Notes: a model not told the origin generated them from the sequence alone. A stretch of DNA of 64,000 nt from an uncultured Albidovulum sp. (GCA_913064775.1 CAJYAD010000003.1:124001-188000); one strand, 5' to 3'; shown: positions 17,596 through 26,920, numbered from the stretch's first letter. Program-made: numbers and translations.

Positions 17596-18879
17596 CTAGC
17601 CCAGCGCCCGGGGCTTTGGCCCGCCCGTCGCCCAGTCGAGCAACTCGACCGTATGCACCACCGGCACCCCGGTCCCCGATCCGATCTGCATCATGCAGCC
17701 GATATTGCCCGCGGCAATCACGTCGGGCGCCCTGGCCTCCAACGTCTTCACCTTGCGCGCCTTCAGCTCGGCCGAGATCTCGGGCTGCAACAGGTTGTAG
17801 GTGCCGGCCGAACCACAGCACAGATGGCTGTCGGCGGGCTCGACCACCTCAAAGCCTGCGCGCTTCAGCAAGGTCTTCGGCGCGGTCTTCACCTGCTGGC
17901 CATGTTGCAGCGAACAGGCCGCGTGATAGGCCACCCGCAGGCCCTGGTCGGCGCCTTCCGGTAGGCCGATCCGCTCCAGCAATTCGCTGACATCCAGCGC
18001 CATGGCCGCGACGCTTTGCGCATCGCCCGCCAGATCGCCGCCGGCAAACATATGGCCGTAATCCTTCACCGTCGTGCCGCAGCCCGAGGTGTTGATGACC
18101 ACCGCATCTAGCCCCGCGCCGCGCTTCTCGGCCATCCATGCGCGGATGTTCTTCGCGGCACTCGCATGGGCCTCGGCCTCCTTGCCCATGTGATGGGTCA
18201 GCGCGCCGCAACAGCCCGCGCCGCGCGCCACCACCACCTCGCAGCCCAGCCGGCGCAGCAGACGGATCGTGGCGTCGTTGATGTCGGTGTTCAGCGCACG
18301 CTGCGCGCAGCCCACCAGCAGCGCCACCCGCATCTTGCGCGCCCCCTCGGCGGGGAACACCTGCGGCCGGTCATTGGGGCTGGCGGGCGGCACCTGCGCG
18401 GGCGCCATCTCCAGCATCGCACGCAGCCGCGCGTCGGGCATGAACCGCGCCAAGGGCCGGCCCAGCTTCGCCGCCACCAGCGCCAGCCGGAAGCGCCCGG
18501 GATAGGGCAGCACCTTCGCCAGCGTCCAGCGCAGCAGCCGCTCCATCGGCGGGCGGGTGTAGGTCTTCTCGATATGAACGCGGGCGTGATCGACCAGATG
18601 CATGTAATTCACCCCCGAAGGGCAGGTCGTCATGCAGGCGAGGCAGGACAGGCAGCGATCGATATGCTTGACGGTCTTTTCATCGGCCGGGCGGCCCGCT
18701 TCCAGCATATCCTTGATCAGATAGATCCGGCCACGGGGGCTGTCCAATTCGTCCCCCAGCACCTGATAGCTGGGGCAGGTCGCGGTGCAGAACCCGCAAT
18801 GCACGCAGGCCCGTAGGATCTGGTTCGCCTCGGCGATCGCCGGATCCTTCAGCTGTTCTTCGGTGAAATGCGTCTGCAT
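17596..18879 (-). CDS. glcF: glycolate oxidase iron-sulphur subunit
   Basis: GlcF carries electrons from the flavin subunits of glycolate oxidase to the respiratory chain. 427 residues from the ATG at 18879. Two 4Fe-4S motifs in the N-terminal part: CVHCGFCTATCPSY near residue 25 and CLSCLACMTTCPSGVNY near 75. The C-terminal half has two CCG domains, with GAGCCGALTHH near 220 and HLCCGSAGTYN near 355. The start overlaps the glcE stop by one base (TGATG), so GlcE and GlcF are probably made together. Confidence 0.96.
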   Translation of the reverse strand: MQTHFTEEQLKDPAIAEANQILRACVHCGFCTATCPSYQVLGDELDSPRGRIYLIKDMLEAGRPADEKTVKHIDRCLSCLACMTTCPSGVNYMHLVDHARVHIEKTYTRPPMERLLRWTLAKVLPYPGRFRLALVAAKLGRPLARFMPDARLRAMLEMAPAQVPPASPNDRPQVFPAEGARKMRVALLVGCAQRALNTDINDATIRLLRRLGCEVVVARGAGCCGALTHHMGKEAEAHASAAKNIRAWMAEKRGAGLDAVVINTSGCGTTVKDYGHMFAGGDLAGDAQSVAAMALDVSELLERIGLPEGADQGLRVAYHAACSLQHGQQVKTAPKTLLKRAGFEVVEPADSHLCCGSAGTYNLLQPEISAELKARKVKTLEARAPDVIAAGNIGCMMQIGSGTGVPVVHTVELLDWATGGPKPRALG

Positions 18880-20012
18880 CAGCCCATGATCCCCGGATTG
18901 AGTATGCCGCGCGGGTCGAATTTCGCCCTGAGCCCCGCCGCGATCGCGGCCAGCGGCGCAGGTTCCGGCTGGAACGGCGCGATGCGGGCACGGGTCTCGG
19001 CGCCGGCGCGCACCAGCGTCGCATGGCCCGGCACGCCCAAGCGCGCGCGCAGATCCTCGCCCTCGGCGGCCCGCGCCCAGATCAGCCCGCCAGCCCAGTC
19101 AAGCATCACCGCCTCGGCCCCCAGCCGCGCCAGAACCCCCGGCGCATCCGAAGGCTTCACCGACAGCCGCCACAGATCGCCTGCCGCCCCCTGCAACGGC
19201 ACCACGTCGCGGATCGCAGCCCAGCGCGCCGCCACCGCCTCAGGCCCAGTCTCGGGCCCCGCCTTGGCCCCGGCTTCGACCTCAACCGCGCCAAAGCCGG
19301 ACAGCAGATCGGTCAGCTTCCCCGACCGATAGGACACCGAGGCCGCAAAGCCCTCGATCCGCAGAACCACCCCCGTGCCCGGCAGCCAGGCCGCGCCCGT
19401 CACCTCGTAGGGAGAGGCCATCGCCGCCGCCATCGCCTGCACGGCCGCGCCGGCGTCAGAAACCGCGACAATCAGGCTGGCCGCGGTTTCGGGCACCGGC
19501 AGCACCTTGAAGCTCACCTCGCTCAGCACGCCCAGCGTGCCGTGGCTACCGGCCAGCAGCTTGACCAGATCATAGCCGGTGACGTTCTTCATCACCCGGC
19601 CGCCATTCTTCACCACAGTGCCGGCACCGTCGATGAACCGCACCCCGATCAGGCTGTCGCGACAGGCACCCGCCTGCACCCGGCGCGGCCCCGAGGCATT
19701 CGCCGCCACCACCCCGCCGATCGTGCTCTCGCCCTGCGTGCCCAGCAGCCCGCGCATATCCGGCGCCTCGAACGGCAGCCGCTGCCCCTCGGCCGCCAGC
19801 GCCGCGTCGATCTCGGCCAGCGGCGTGCCCGCCCCGGCAACCAGCGTCAGCGCGCCCGGCTCATACAGCCGGATCCCCGCCAATCCGCCGGTCTCCAGCA
19901 GCTCGCCCGCAACCGGCCGTCCGATCGTGCGCGTGCCGCCGCCCCGCAGCGCCAGCGGCCCCGCCGCCCCGCGCACCATTTCGGCCAGTTCCGCCTCGCT
20001 CTCAGGCTTCAT
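18879..20012 (-). CDS. glcE: glycolate oxidase FAD-binding subunit GlcE
   Basis: Second, smaller FAD-binding subunit required for glycolate oxidase activity, 377 residues. FAD_binding_4 features are shorter than in GlcD: LALRGGGTRTIGRP near residue 18, GLLGTQGESTIGGVVAANASGPRR near 85-105, and RDSLIGVRFIDGAGTVVKNGGRVMKNVTGYDL with the GlcE-typical KNVTGYDL. The start ATG at 20012 has only a poor ribosome binding site. A dispersed repeat lies between it and glcD, and a six-codon minigene begun by the repeat's own ATG ends exactly on this start. Confidence 0.95.
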   Translation of the reverse strand: MKPESEAELAEMVRGAAGPLALRGGGTRTIGRPVAGELLETGGLAGIRLYEPGALTLVAGAGTPLAEIDAALAAEGQRLPFEAPDMRGLLGTQGESTIGGVVAANASGPRRVQAGACRDSLIGVRFIDGAGTVVKNGGRVMKNVTGYDLVKLLAGSHGTLGVLSEVSFKVLPVPETAASLIVAVSDAGAAVQAMAAAMASPYEVTGAAWLPGTGVVLRIEGFAASVSYRSGKLTDLLSGFGAVEVEAGAKAGPETGPEAVAARWAAIRDVVPLQGAAGDLWRLSVKPSDAPGVLARLGAEAVMLDWAGGLIWARAAEGEDLRARLGVPGHATLVRAGAETRARIAPFQPEPAPLAAIAAGLRAKFDPRGILNPGIMG

Positions 20013-20023
20013 CCCAAATCCAA

Positions 20024-20082
20024 CTTCATCTTGGTGAAAATACTCTCGGGGGGAGCAGGGGGGCAGACAGCCCCCCGCCGCC
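20024..20082 (-). repeat. dispersed repeat copy between glcD and glcE
   Basis: On the minus strand: hairpin GGGGGGC-TGTCT-GCCCCCC (20076-20058), then TGCTCCCCCCGAGAGTATTT, TCACC and AAGATGAAG. The hairpin is identical to the inner hairpin of the copy inside xdhB. The element begins just past the glcD stop and reads in the same direction. Confidence 0.85.
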
Positions 20083-20088
20083 GCCCGC

Positions 20089-21522
20089 TCAAGCCGCCCG
20101 CCGCCCGGCGCTGGACGCCAGCGGAAACACCTTCGCCGGATTCAGCAGCCATTTCGGATCGAACACATCCTTTACCCGCATCTGCGCCTCCAGATCCTCG
20201 GGGGCGAACTGCACCACCATCAGGTCGCGCTTCTCGATCCCCACGCCATGCTCGCCGGTCAGGCAGCCGCCCACCTCGACGCATAGCTTCAGGATATCGG
20301 CGCCGAAAGCCTCGCATTTCTCCAGATCTCCGGGCTTGTTGGCATCGAACAGGATCAGCGGATGCATGTTGCCGTCGCCGGCATGAAAGACATTGCCCAC
20401 ATCCAGCCCGTAATCGCGGCTCATCTCGCCGATGCGGCGCAGCACCAAGGGCAGCGCGGACACCGGGATCGTCCCGTCGAGGCACATGTAATCGTTGATC
20501 TGCCCCATCGCCCCGAAGGCCGATTTCCGCCCCAGCCAGATCTTCTTCGATTCCTCCTCGGATTGGCTTTCGCGCAAAGCCACCGGGTTATGCTTGGCCG
20601 CGATCTGCTTGATCAGGCCCAGTTGCTCGTCGATCTCGGCCTCCGATCCCTCGACCTCGATGATCAGGAGCGCCTCGCAATCGGGGTATCCGGCATGGGC
20701 AAAGGCCTCGGTCGCGCGGATGCAGGGGCGGTCCATGAACTCGATCGCCACGGGCAGGACGCCCGCCTTGATGATGTCGGAAACGCAAGCCCCCGCCACC
20801 TCGTTCGCGTCGAACCCCATCAGCACCGGCCGCGCCCCCTCGGGCTTGCGCAGGATGCGTAGCGTCGCCTCGGTCACCACACCCAGCTGGCCCTCGGAGC
20901 CGCAGATCACGCCCAGCAGATCGAGGCCCGGCGCATCCAGATGCGCGCCGCCGATCTCGACCACCGTGCCATCCATCAGCACCATGGTCACACCCAGCAG
21001 ATTGTTGGTCGTGACCCCGTATTTGAGGCAATGCGCGCCGCCCGAATTCATCCCGATATTGCCGGCGATCGCACAGGCAAGCTGGCTGGATGGATCGGGG
21101 GCGTAGAAGAAATCCTCTTCCTCCACCGCGCCGGTGACGGACAGGTTGGTACGCCCGGTCTGCACCCGGATGAAGCGGTTCTGATAATCGGCCTCCAGCA
21201 CCGCGTTCAGCCGCGCCACCCCCAGGATCACGCAATCCGCCGTCGGCAGCGCGCCGCCCGCAAGGCTGGTGCCAGAGCCGCGCGGAACCACCGGCACGCC
21301 TTCGGCATGGCAGATCTTCAAGACCGCCGAAACCTCTTCGGTCGAGCGCGGCAGCACCGCGCAAAGCGGTGGGCAGCGATAGGCGGTCAGCGCGTCGCAT
21401 TCATAGGCGCGGGTCTCGGCGGGGTCGGTGATCAGCGCGTCGGCGGGCAGCACCGCGGCCAGCCGTGCCACGATCCGCTCCTTGCCCGCCAGGATGGTCG
21501 CGTCGGGGGTCGGCATGTCCAT
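20089..21522 (-). CDS. glcD: glycolate oxidase FAD-linked subunit GlcD
   Basis: Main flavoprotein of glycolate oxidase, which oxidises glycolate to glyoxylate (2-phosphoglycolate salvage or growth on glycolate). 477 residues from the ATG at 21522, with GAGG seven bases upstream. FAD domain: VPRGSGTSLAGGALP near 82-96 and ACAIAGNIGMNSGGAHCLKYG near 150-170. The C-terminal catalytic domain has HAGDGNMHPLILFD near 385 and GGCLTGEHGVGIEKR near 425, standard GlcD marks. First gene of glcDEF; its promoter with a perfect TATAAT lies at about 21550-21580. Confidence 0.96.
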   Translation of the reverse strand: MDMPTPDATILAGKERIVARLAAVLPADALITDPAETRAYECDALTAYRCPPLCAVLPRSTEEVSAVLKICHAEGVPVVPRGSGTSLAGGALPTADCVILGVARLNAVLEADYQNRFIRVQTGRTNLSVTGAVEEEDFFYAPDPSSQLACAIAGNIGMNSGGAHCLKYGVTTNNLLGVTMVLMDGTVVEIGGAHLDAPGLDLLGVICGSEGQLGVVTEATLRILRKPEGARPVLMGFDANEVAGACVSDIIKAGVLPVAIEFMDRPCIRATEAFAHAGYPDCEALLIIEVEGSEAEIDEQLGLIKQIAAKHNPVALRESQSEEESKKIWLGRKSAFGAMGQINDYMCLDGTIPVSALPLVLRRIGEMSRDYGLDVGNVFHAGDGNMHPLILFDANKPGDLEKCEAFGADILKLCVEVGGCLTGEHGVGIEKRDLMVVQFAPEDLEAQMRVKDVFDPKWLLNPAKVFPLASSAGRRAA

Positions 21523-21540
21523 CGGAATCCTCGCGGTTAA

Positions 21541-21580
21541 AACTGGTCAGAAATTATAACCAATTCGCCCAAAGTGCAAC
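21541..21580 (-). promoter_or_regulatory. promoter and possible operator of glcDEF
   Basis: On the minus strand TTGCAC (21579-21574) and TATAAT (21558-21553) are spaced by 15 bases, or GTTGCA and TATAAT by 16. The -10 element is flanked by TTGGT and ACCAG (21562-21541 region), an interrupted inverted repeat of the TGGT...ACCA kind seen at operators of FCD-type GntR regulators such as GlcC, LldR and PdhR. Whether the GntR gene at 23240 acts here is unknown. Confidence 0.55.
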
Positions 21581-21638
21581 CCCTCTCACCGGCCGCCCCT
21601 GCGCCCGGCAAAGCGGCCAAGGGCGGTCACGCCGCCGT

Positions 21639-21714
21639 GAAATTTGGGCAGGTTTCGCGAAATGTCGGAAATATGCGCACCATTTCCACAAGAACAGGCA
21701 AACATTTGGGAAAT
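21639..21714. repeat. cluster of GAAAT motifs in the glcD-malY intergenic region
   Basis: GAAAT occurs at 21639, 21659, 21668 and 21710, and its complement ATTTC at 21682. They include a TTTCGCGAAA palindrome (21653-21662) and the inverted pair GGAAAT/ATTTCC (21667-21672 and 21682-21687). The stretch is less GC-rich than its surroundings and sits between the divergent glcD and malY genes, so a regulator-binding array is possible. Confidence 0.35.
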
Positions 21715-21822
21715 CCTCTCACCGTTCCGGTCTTCAACGAAGACATGCTCCCTGTTATCTCTTGACTCAGGGCATGAAGCACCGGCGGCCAGACTGCGGG
21801 ACTTGCACGAGAAGGACCAGAT

Positions 21823-22995
21823 ATGAATTTCGACGAGATCATCGAACGCCGCGGCACGCATTCGGCGAAATGGGACATGATGGAGCCCAACTACGGCGTC
21901 CCGGCCGCGGATGGCATCCCGATGTGGGTTGCCGACATGGATTTCCGTCCGCCGCAGGTGGTGTTGGACGCGCTGCAGGGCATGGTCGATCACGGCATCT
22001 TCGGTTATTTCGGCGATGACCGCGCCTACAAGGCGGCGATCAGCTGGTGGATGGAAACCCGTCACGGCTGGTCGGTCGCGCCGGAATGGATCTTCACCAC
22101 CCATGGCCTCGTGAACGGCACCGCGATGTGCGTCGAGGCCTTCTCCAAACCCGGCGACGCGGTGGTGTTGTTCACCCCGGTCTATCACGCCTTCGCCCGG
22201 GTCATCAAAGCCGCCGGGCGAAGTGTCACCGAGCTGCCGATGGTGATCCGCGATGGCCGCTACACGCTGGATTTCGACGCCTATGAGGCGCTTCTGACCG
22301 GGCGTGAGACGATGCTGGTCTTCTGCTCGCCGCACAATCCGGGGGGCCGGGTCTGGTCGCCGGCAGAGCTGGCCGAGGTCGCGGCCTTCGCGGCGAAACA
22401 CGATCTGATCCTGGTGTCGGACGAGATCCACCATGATCTGGTGATGCCGGGGCAGACGCATACGATCATGACCAAGGCTGCGCCCGAGGCGCTGGACCGG
22501 ATCGTGATGATGTCGGCCACCACCAAGACCTTCAACATCGCCGGCAGCCATTCTGGCAACGTGATCATCCCCGACCCTATGCTGCGCGAAAAATTCGCGG
22601 CCCGGATGGCGGGGCTGGGGATCTCGGCCAATTCCTTCGGCTTGGTGATGGCGACGGCGGCCTACAGCCCCGAGGGCGCGGCCTGGGTCGATGCGCTGAC
22701 CGCCTATCTGGACGGCAACCGCAAGCTTTTCGACACCGGCGTGAACGCGATCCCCGGCGTCGCCTCGATGCCGCTGGAAGCCACCTACCTGGCCTGGGTC
22801 GATTTCGCGGGCACCAGGATGAAGGCTTCGGAATTCACCGCCCGGGTGGAGAAGGAAGCGAAGATCGCGGTGAACCACGGGGCGTCCTTCGGCGCCGGCG
22901 GCGAAAGCTTCCTGCGGTTCAATCTGGCAACCCCCCGCAGCCGCGTCGTCGAAGCCGTCGAGCGCCTGCAGGCGGCCTTCAAGGACCTGCAATAG
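21823..22995 (+). CDS. MalY/PatB-type pyridoxal-phosphate C-S lyase (cystathionine beta-lyase)
   Basis: Fold-type I aminotransferase-like enzyme of 390 residues. Members split cystathionine or cysteine conjugates to a thiol, pyruvate and ammonia. Marks: N-terminal RRGTHSAKWDMM and GIPMWVADMDFRPP (typical MalY/PatB), FGYFGDD for the active site, CSPHNPGGRVW near 170 for PLP phosphate and ring contacts, SDEIHHDL with the PLP-pyridine Asp, and the Schiff-base lysine in SATTKTFNIAG near 232. The start ATG at 21823 follows an AAGGACC ribosome binding site. It is transcribed divergently from glcDEF. In E. coli MalY also represses the maltose regulon, but there are no maltose genes here. Confidence 0.92.
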   Translation: MNFDEIIERRGTHSAKWDMMEPNYGVPAADGIPMWVADMDFRPPQVVLDALQGMVDHGIFGYFGDDRAYKAAISWWMETRHGWSVAPEWIFTTHGLVNGTAMCVEAFSKPGDAVVLFTPVYHAFARVIKAAGRSVTELPMVIRDGRYTLDFDAYEALLTGRETMLVFCSPHNPGGRVWSPAELAEVAAFAAKHDLILVSDEIHHDLVMPGQTHTIMTKAAPEALDRIVMMSATTKTFNIAGSHSGNVIIPDPMLREKFAARMAGLGISANSFGLVMATAAYSPEGAAWVDALTAYLDGNRKLFDTGVNAIPGVASMPLEATYLAWVDFAGTRMKASEFTARVEKEAKIAVNHGASFGAGGESFLRFNLATPRSRVVEAVERLQAAFKDLQ

Positions 22996-23004
22996 AGGCC
23001 GGCG

Positions 23005-23054
23005 GCGGGGGCTCTGCCCCCTGCCCCCCCGGCGTATTTCAGGAACAATGAAAG
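23005..23054 (+). repeat. dispersed repeat copy after malY
   Basis: Hairpin GGGGGC-TCT-GCCCCC (23007-23021), then TGCCCCCCCGGCGTATTT, CA and GGAACAATGAAAG. It begins ten bases past the stop of the C-S lyase gene and points the same way. The next 185 bases up to the GntR gene hold nothing else I recognise. Confidence 0.85.
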
Positions 23055-23239
23055 CGAAGAGTGCTGTTCCGCTTTCACCTTCGCGGAAAGATGTCATGGG
23101 CTGCGATTGGAGCGCCGTCGCCAAGGCTGCGCCAACGCGTGGCGCGGCATTGGCGGCGCCGAGCGACGGGCGATGAGCGCGGGGAGGGAAACGCCCGGCG
23201 CTTGCACCGCTCAAGCGCGCCGCGTCAGGCACCCGCGCC

Positions 23240-24016
23240 TCAACCCTCGCCCCCGCGCTCGGGGATGAAGCGGCGCAACATCTCGGCCTCCTGCCCCTCC
23301 ATCAACGCCTGGGCCGTCAGCATATGCGCCTTCATGATCGCCCGCGCGGCGCCGGCGTCGTCCTCGCGCAGCGCCATCAGCAGCCGCGTCTGGTAGTCGC
23401 GCCCACGTTGCCAAAGCTCCTGGTTGGGCGGGGCATAGAGGCGCCGGGTCACCGTGATGTCGCTTAGCACAGAGGCCATGAAGCCGATGATGAAGCCCAA
23501 AAGATGGTTCTCGGCCGCCTCGGCCAGAATCGCGTGGAAGCGCAGGCTGTCGATATGCTGGCGGCGCTCTTCCTCCAGCGTGTGCGCCGGGGCGTCATAG
23601 GCGTGGATGTTTGCCTCCAGCCGCGCCAGCACGTCCTCTGACAGCTTGCCGGCCAGCGACGCCGCCAGTTCCGGTTCCAGCGCGCGGCGCAGCTGGTAGA
23701 TGTCGCGGATCGTCAGATCCTTGAAATAGAAGTAATTTCCCAAAAGCGCCTGGGCCCGGGCGCGCGAAACCTCATGCACGAAACTGCCGCCCCCCGGCCC
23801 GGTGCGGGTGCGCACCAGCCCCTGGGCCTCAAGCAGGCGCATCGCCTCGCGGATCGTGCTTTTCGCCATGCCGAAGCGTTCGATCAGCTCCGGCTCGCTG
23901 GGCAGGCGGTCGCCGGGCTGAAGGCGTTGTTCGACCACCCAGGCCTTGATTGCCTCGGCCACGCGCTCGGGTCGCGAGCGGCGGTCAGTCTTCGAGCGGG
24001 CGGTGGCAGGCGGCAA
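23240..24016 (-). CDS. GntR-family transcriptional regulator, FCD (FadR) subfamily
   Basis: A 258-residue regulator. N-terminal winged helix: WVVEQRLQPGDRLPSEPELIERFGMAKSTIREAMRLLEAQGLV (about residues 27-70). C-terminal FCD ligand domain with metal-site style residues in RFHAILAEAAENHLL and a terminal MKAHMLTAQALM helix. No ATG is available near the N-terminus. A TTG at 24016 is chosen because GAGG stands six bases before it; a GTG 18 codons further in is the alternative. It overlaps the end of the preceding ATPase gene by about 32 bases, so it is the last gene of the peptide transporter operon. It is the obvious candidate to bind the twin palindromes at 29690-29734. Confidence 0.88.
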   Translation of the reverse strand: MPPATARSKTDRRSRPERVAEAIKAWVVEQRLQPGDRLPSEPELIERFGMAKSTIREAMRLLEAQGLVRTRTGPGGGSFVHEVSRARAQALLGNYFYFKDLTIRDIYQLRRALEPELAASLAGKLSEDVLARLEANIHAYDAPAHTLEEERRQHIDSLRFHAILAEAAENHLLGFIIGFMASVLSDITVTRRLYAPPNQELWQRGRDYQTRLLMALREDDAGAARAIMKAHMLTAQALMEGQEAEMLRRFIPERGGEG

Positions 24017-24944
24017 GCTGATCCTCTCCCATCGGCCTGAGTGGCGGTTCCTCGGTCTGGCACAGATCGGTTGCGCGCGGGCAGCGCCCGGCGAAGGCGC
24101 AGCCCGGCGGCGGGTCCAGCGGGTCCGGCAATTCGCTGCCCCTTTGTTCGGGGGCGCGCAGCGGGCGGCCGACCACTGGCGCCGAATCGGCCAGCAGACG
24201 GGTATAGGGATGGCGCGGGTGTTTGAAAATGCTTTCCGCCCGGCCGATCTCGACCACCGCGCCGAAATAGAGCACCAGGACCCGGTCGCTGACCGCCTCG
24301 ATCACCGCCAGATCATGGCTGATGAACAGATAGGTCAGCCCGAACTCGGCCTTCAGCCGCGCCAGCAGGTTCAGCACCTGTGCCTGGACCGAGACGTCGA
24401 GCGCCGAGACCGGCTCATCCAGCACCAGGATGCGCGGCGCGGCGGCCAGCGCCCGGGCGATGCCGATCCGCTGCGCCTGCCCGCCCGAGAATTCATGCGG
24501 GTAGCGGTCGAGGAAATCGGGCCGCAGGTGGACGCTGTCGAAGATCTCGGCGATGCGCGCGGCGCGTGCGGCCCGGCCCATGCCATGCAGGCGGCGCAGC
24601 GGGGCCTCCATGATCTGGCGGATGGTTTTGCGCGGGTTGAGGCTGCTGATCGGGTCCTGGAAGACATATTGGATCATCTTGCCGAAGCGCGCCGGATCGG
24701 CGGTATCCAGGCGCCGCCCCTCGATCACGATCTCGCCGCCCGAGGCGGGCAGCAGTCCCACAAGCATCCGCGCGAAGGTGGATTTGCCGCAGCCGGATTC
24801 GCCGACGATGCCAAGGGTCTCGCCGGTCTCGACGGCGAAGCTGACCGGGCGCAGCGCCCGCACCCCGGGCCGGGCGCGCGCGAAAAGGCCGCGCGAGCGC
24901 GGAAAGGTCTTTGACAGGTTGCTGACGCGCAGCGCCTCGGTCAT
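23985..24944 (-). CDS. dipeptide/oligopeptide ABC transporter ATPase (DppF type)
   Basis: A 319-residue ATPase with Walker A GESGCGKST near residue 55, Q-loop YVFQDPISSLNP, signature FSGGQAQRIGIARAL and Walker B ILVLDEPVSALD. The C-terminal oligopeptide-transporter tail has the cysteine cluster CAFAGRCPRATDLCQ (about 284-298), which in DppD/DppF proteins holds an iron-sulphur cluster. It starts at 24944 overlapping the fused permease-ATPase stop as ATGA. Works together with the ATPase half of that fusion. Confidence 0.92.
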   Translation of the reverse strand: MTEALRVSNLSKTFPRSRGLFARARPGVRALRPVSFAVETGETLGIVGESGCGKSTFARMLVGLLPASGGEIVIEGRRLDTADPARFGKMIQYVFQDPISSLNPRKTIRQIMEAPLRRLHGMGRAARAARIAEIFDSVHLRPDFLDRYPHEFSGGQAQRIGIARALAAAPRILVLDEPVSALDVSVQAQVLNLLARLKAEFGLTYLFISHDLAVIEAVSDRVLVLYFGAVVEIGRAESIFKHPRHPYTRLLADSAPVVGRPLRAPEQRGSELPDPLDPPPGCAFAGRCPRATDLCQTEEPPLRPMGEDQLAACHRPLED

Positions 24945-26821
24945 GCGAAGGCCTCCTCGGGGTAGAGGCAGCGCACGGCGCGGGGGCCGGTCCCGGTCAT
25001 GTCGATCCGGGCCTCGCGACAGGCAGGCGCCGCCTTGTCGCAGCGCGCGGCGAAGGCGCAGCCCTCAGGCAGGGCATCGACCGAGGGCGGCAGCCCCGGG
25101 ATCGCCGCCAGTTCGCGCCGCCCGCCGCCCAGTTCGGGCACGCAGGCAATCAGGCGCCGGGTGTAGGGATGGGCGGGGGTTGCCAGGATCTCTGCGGTCG
25201 GGCCGGTTTCGACGATCTGGCCCGCATACATAACCGCCACCCGATCGCAAAGCTGCGCGACGACGCCGAAATCATGGGTGATGAAGACGATCGCAAGGCC
25301 CCGGTCGCGGCGCAGGTCGTCCAGCAGGCTGAGGATCTGCGCCTGCACCGTGACGTCGAGCGCGGTGGTCGGCTCATCCGCGATGATGACGTCCGGATCG
25401 TTGGCAAGAGCCATGGCAATACCCACGCGCTGACGCATGCCGCCCGACATCTCATGCGGGTAATCGTCGACCCGGCCTTCGGGGTTGGGAATGCGCACAT
25501 CGCGCAAAAGCTGCACGGCGCGCGCGCGGGCCTCGGCGCGGGAGACGGGGTGATGGGCGCGGATCGCCTCGGCCAATTGGTCGCCGATGCGATACAGCGG
25601 GTGCAGCGTCGCCTGCGGATCCTGGAAGATATAGGCTACGCTTTCACCGCGCAGGTCGCGCAGCCGCGCATAGGGCGCGCCGATCAGGTCTTCGCCCCGG
25701 TAGCGTACTGCGCCGCCGGTGATCACGCCGGGGGGCGAGGCGACGAGGCCCATGATCGACAGCGCCGTGACCGACTTGCCAGAGCCGCTTTCGCCGATCA
25801 CGCCCAGACATTCGCCGGGTTTCACGGCAAGGTCGACCCCGTTCACCGCACGGTACACGCGCCCGCCCACATGGAATTGGATCTCCAGCGCCTGCACCGC
25901 CAGCAATGCGTCGGCCGGCGCCATCTCGGGGCTGGGCACCGGGCCCCGGCGCGCCACCTCGGTCGCCGCGCGCGGCCGGCTGAGCGCGCCGGAGCGCAGC
26001 CGCGGATCCAGCGCGTCGCGCACCCCGTCACCCAGAAGGTTCACGCTCATCACGATGAGGAAGATCATCACCCCGGGCACGACCGAGGTATGGGGGCTGG
26101 TGATCATCGCCGATCGCGCCTGCCCCAGCATGCCGCCCAGATCGGCCTGCGGCGGCTGCGCACCGAGGCCAAGAAAGCTTAGCCCCGCCGTTTCCAGGAT
26201 CATCCAGCCCACGGTGGTCGACATGGCGACGACGATCACCGGCAGGACGTTGGGCAGCAGCTCGGTCAGGATGATGCGGATGTGTCCCTTGCCCGACAAC
26301 CGCGCGGCATCGACGAATTCGCGCCCCGCAAGGCCCAGGGTGATCCCCCGGATGTTGCGCGCGAAGAAGGGCACGTTGACGGCGGCCACCGCTATCAGAG
26401 CGTTCATCAGCCCCGGGCCAAGCGCGGCGACAATGGCGAGCGCCAGAAGGACGTAGGGAAAGGCCATCAGCATGTCGACGGCGCGCATGATGACATTGTC
26501 AGAGCGCCCGCCAGCATAGCCCGCGATCATGCCCACGCCCGACCCCACAATCCCCGCCGCCAGCGCCGCCACCACGCCGACAGCCAGGCTCAGCCGCGTG
26601 CCCCAAAGCAGCCGCGACAGCAGATCCCTCCCCAGCTGGTCGGTGCCCAGCAGATACCCTTTTGAGAAAGGGAAGAGAAAACGATGCGCGGTATCCGTCA
26701 CGTCCGGGTGTTGCAGCGGCAGCAGCGGCGTGACCAGCGCCAAAAGCACGATCACCGTGATGACCCCGCCGCCAAGCGAAGCCAGCCGATTGCGCCAGAG
26801 CAGCCGAAGGAAGAGGCTCAT
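24941..26821 (-). CDS. fused dipeptide ABC permease-ATPase (DppC-DppD)
   Basis: One open frame of 626 residues joins two proteins that are usually separate. Residues 1 to about 280 are a DppC-type permease: [21 protein letters not shown]-like start, then the EAA loop region [24 protein letters not shown], and [17 protein letters not shown] at its end. After a linker of about 35 residues ([16 protein letters not shown]...), a DppD-type ATPase follows: Walker A GESGSGKS near 345, signature [15 protein letters not shown], Walker [13 protein letters not shown], and the C-terminal cysteines [14 protein letters not shown]. No stop, frameshift or second start lies in the linker. Such fusions are known in this transporter class but uncommon. 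Confidence 0.9.
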   Translation of the reverse strand: MSLFLRLLWRNRLASLGGGVITVIVLLALVTPLLPLQHPDVTDTAHRFLFPFSKGYLLGTDQLGRDLLSRLLWGTRLSLAVGVVAALAAGIVGSGVGMIAGYAGGRSDNVIMRAVDMLMAFPYVLLALAIVAALGPGLMNALIAVAAVNVPFFARNIRGITLGLAGREFVDAARLSGKGHIRIILTELLPNVLPVIVVAMSTTVGWMILETAGLSFLGLGAQPPQADLGGMLGQARSAMITSPHTSVVPGVMIFLIVMSVNLLGDGVRDALDPRLRSGALSRPRAATEVARRGPVPSPEMAPADALLAVQALEIQFHVGGRVYRAVNGVDLAVKPGECLGVIGESGSGKSVTALSIMGLVASPPGVITGGAVRYRGEDLIGAPYARLRDLRGESVAYIFQDPQATLHPLYRIGDQLAEAIRAHHPVSRAEARARAVQLLRDVRIPNPEGRVDDYPHEMSGGMRQRVGIAMALANDPDVIIADEPTTALDVTVQAQILSLLDDLRRDRGLAIVFITHDFGVVAQLCDRVAVMYAGQIVETGPTAEILATPAHPYTRRLIACVPELGGGRRELAAIPGLPPSVDALPEGCAFAARCDKAAPACREARIDMTGTGPRAVRCLYPEEAFA

Positions 26822-26874
26822 GCGGCCACCTCCGCAATCTGGCAGAGCGCCTGCAGCGCAAGCCTATCCGTGCG

Positions 26875-26920
26875 CCGGGGCTCTGCCCCGGACCCCGGGG
26901 TATTTCCGCCAAAGGGAAAG
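26875..26920 (+). repeat. dispersed repeat copy (first of an inverted pair)
   Basis: Hairpin CCGGGGC-TCT-GCCCCGG, then ACCCCGGGGTATTTCCGCC and AAAGGGAAAG. It lies in the gap between dppB and the fused gene but points against transcription, facing the next copy. Confidence 0.75.

Noticed and set aside
24941-26821. Possible sequencing error fusing dppC and dppD
   Set aside because: The linker is in frame without the remains of a dppC stop or a dppD start with a ribosome binding site, and fused permease-ATPase proteins are known for this transporter class.
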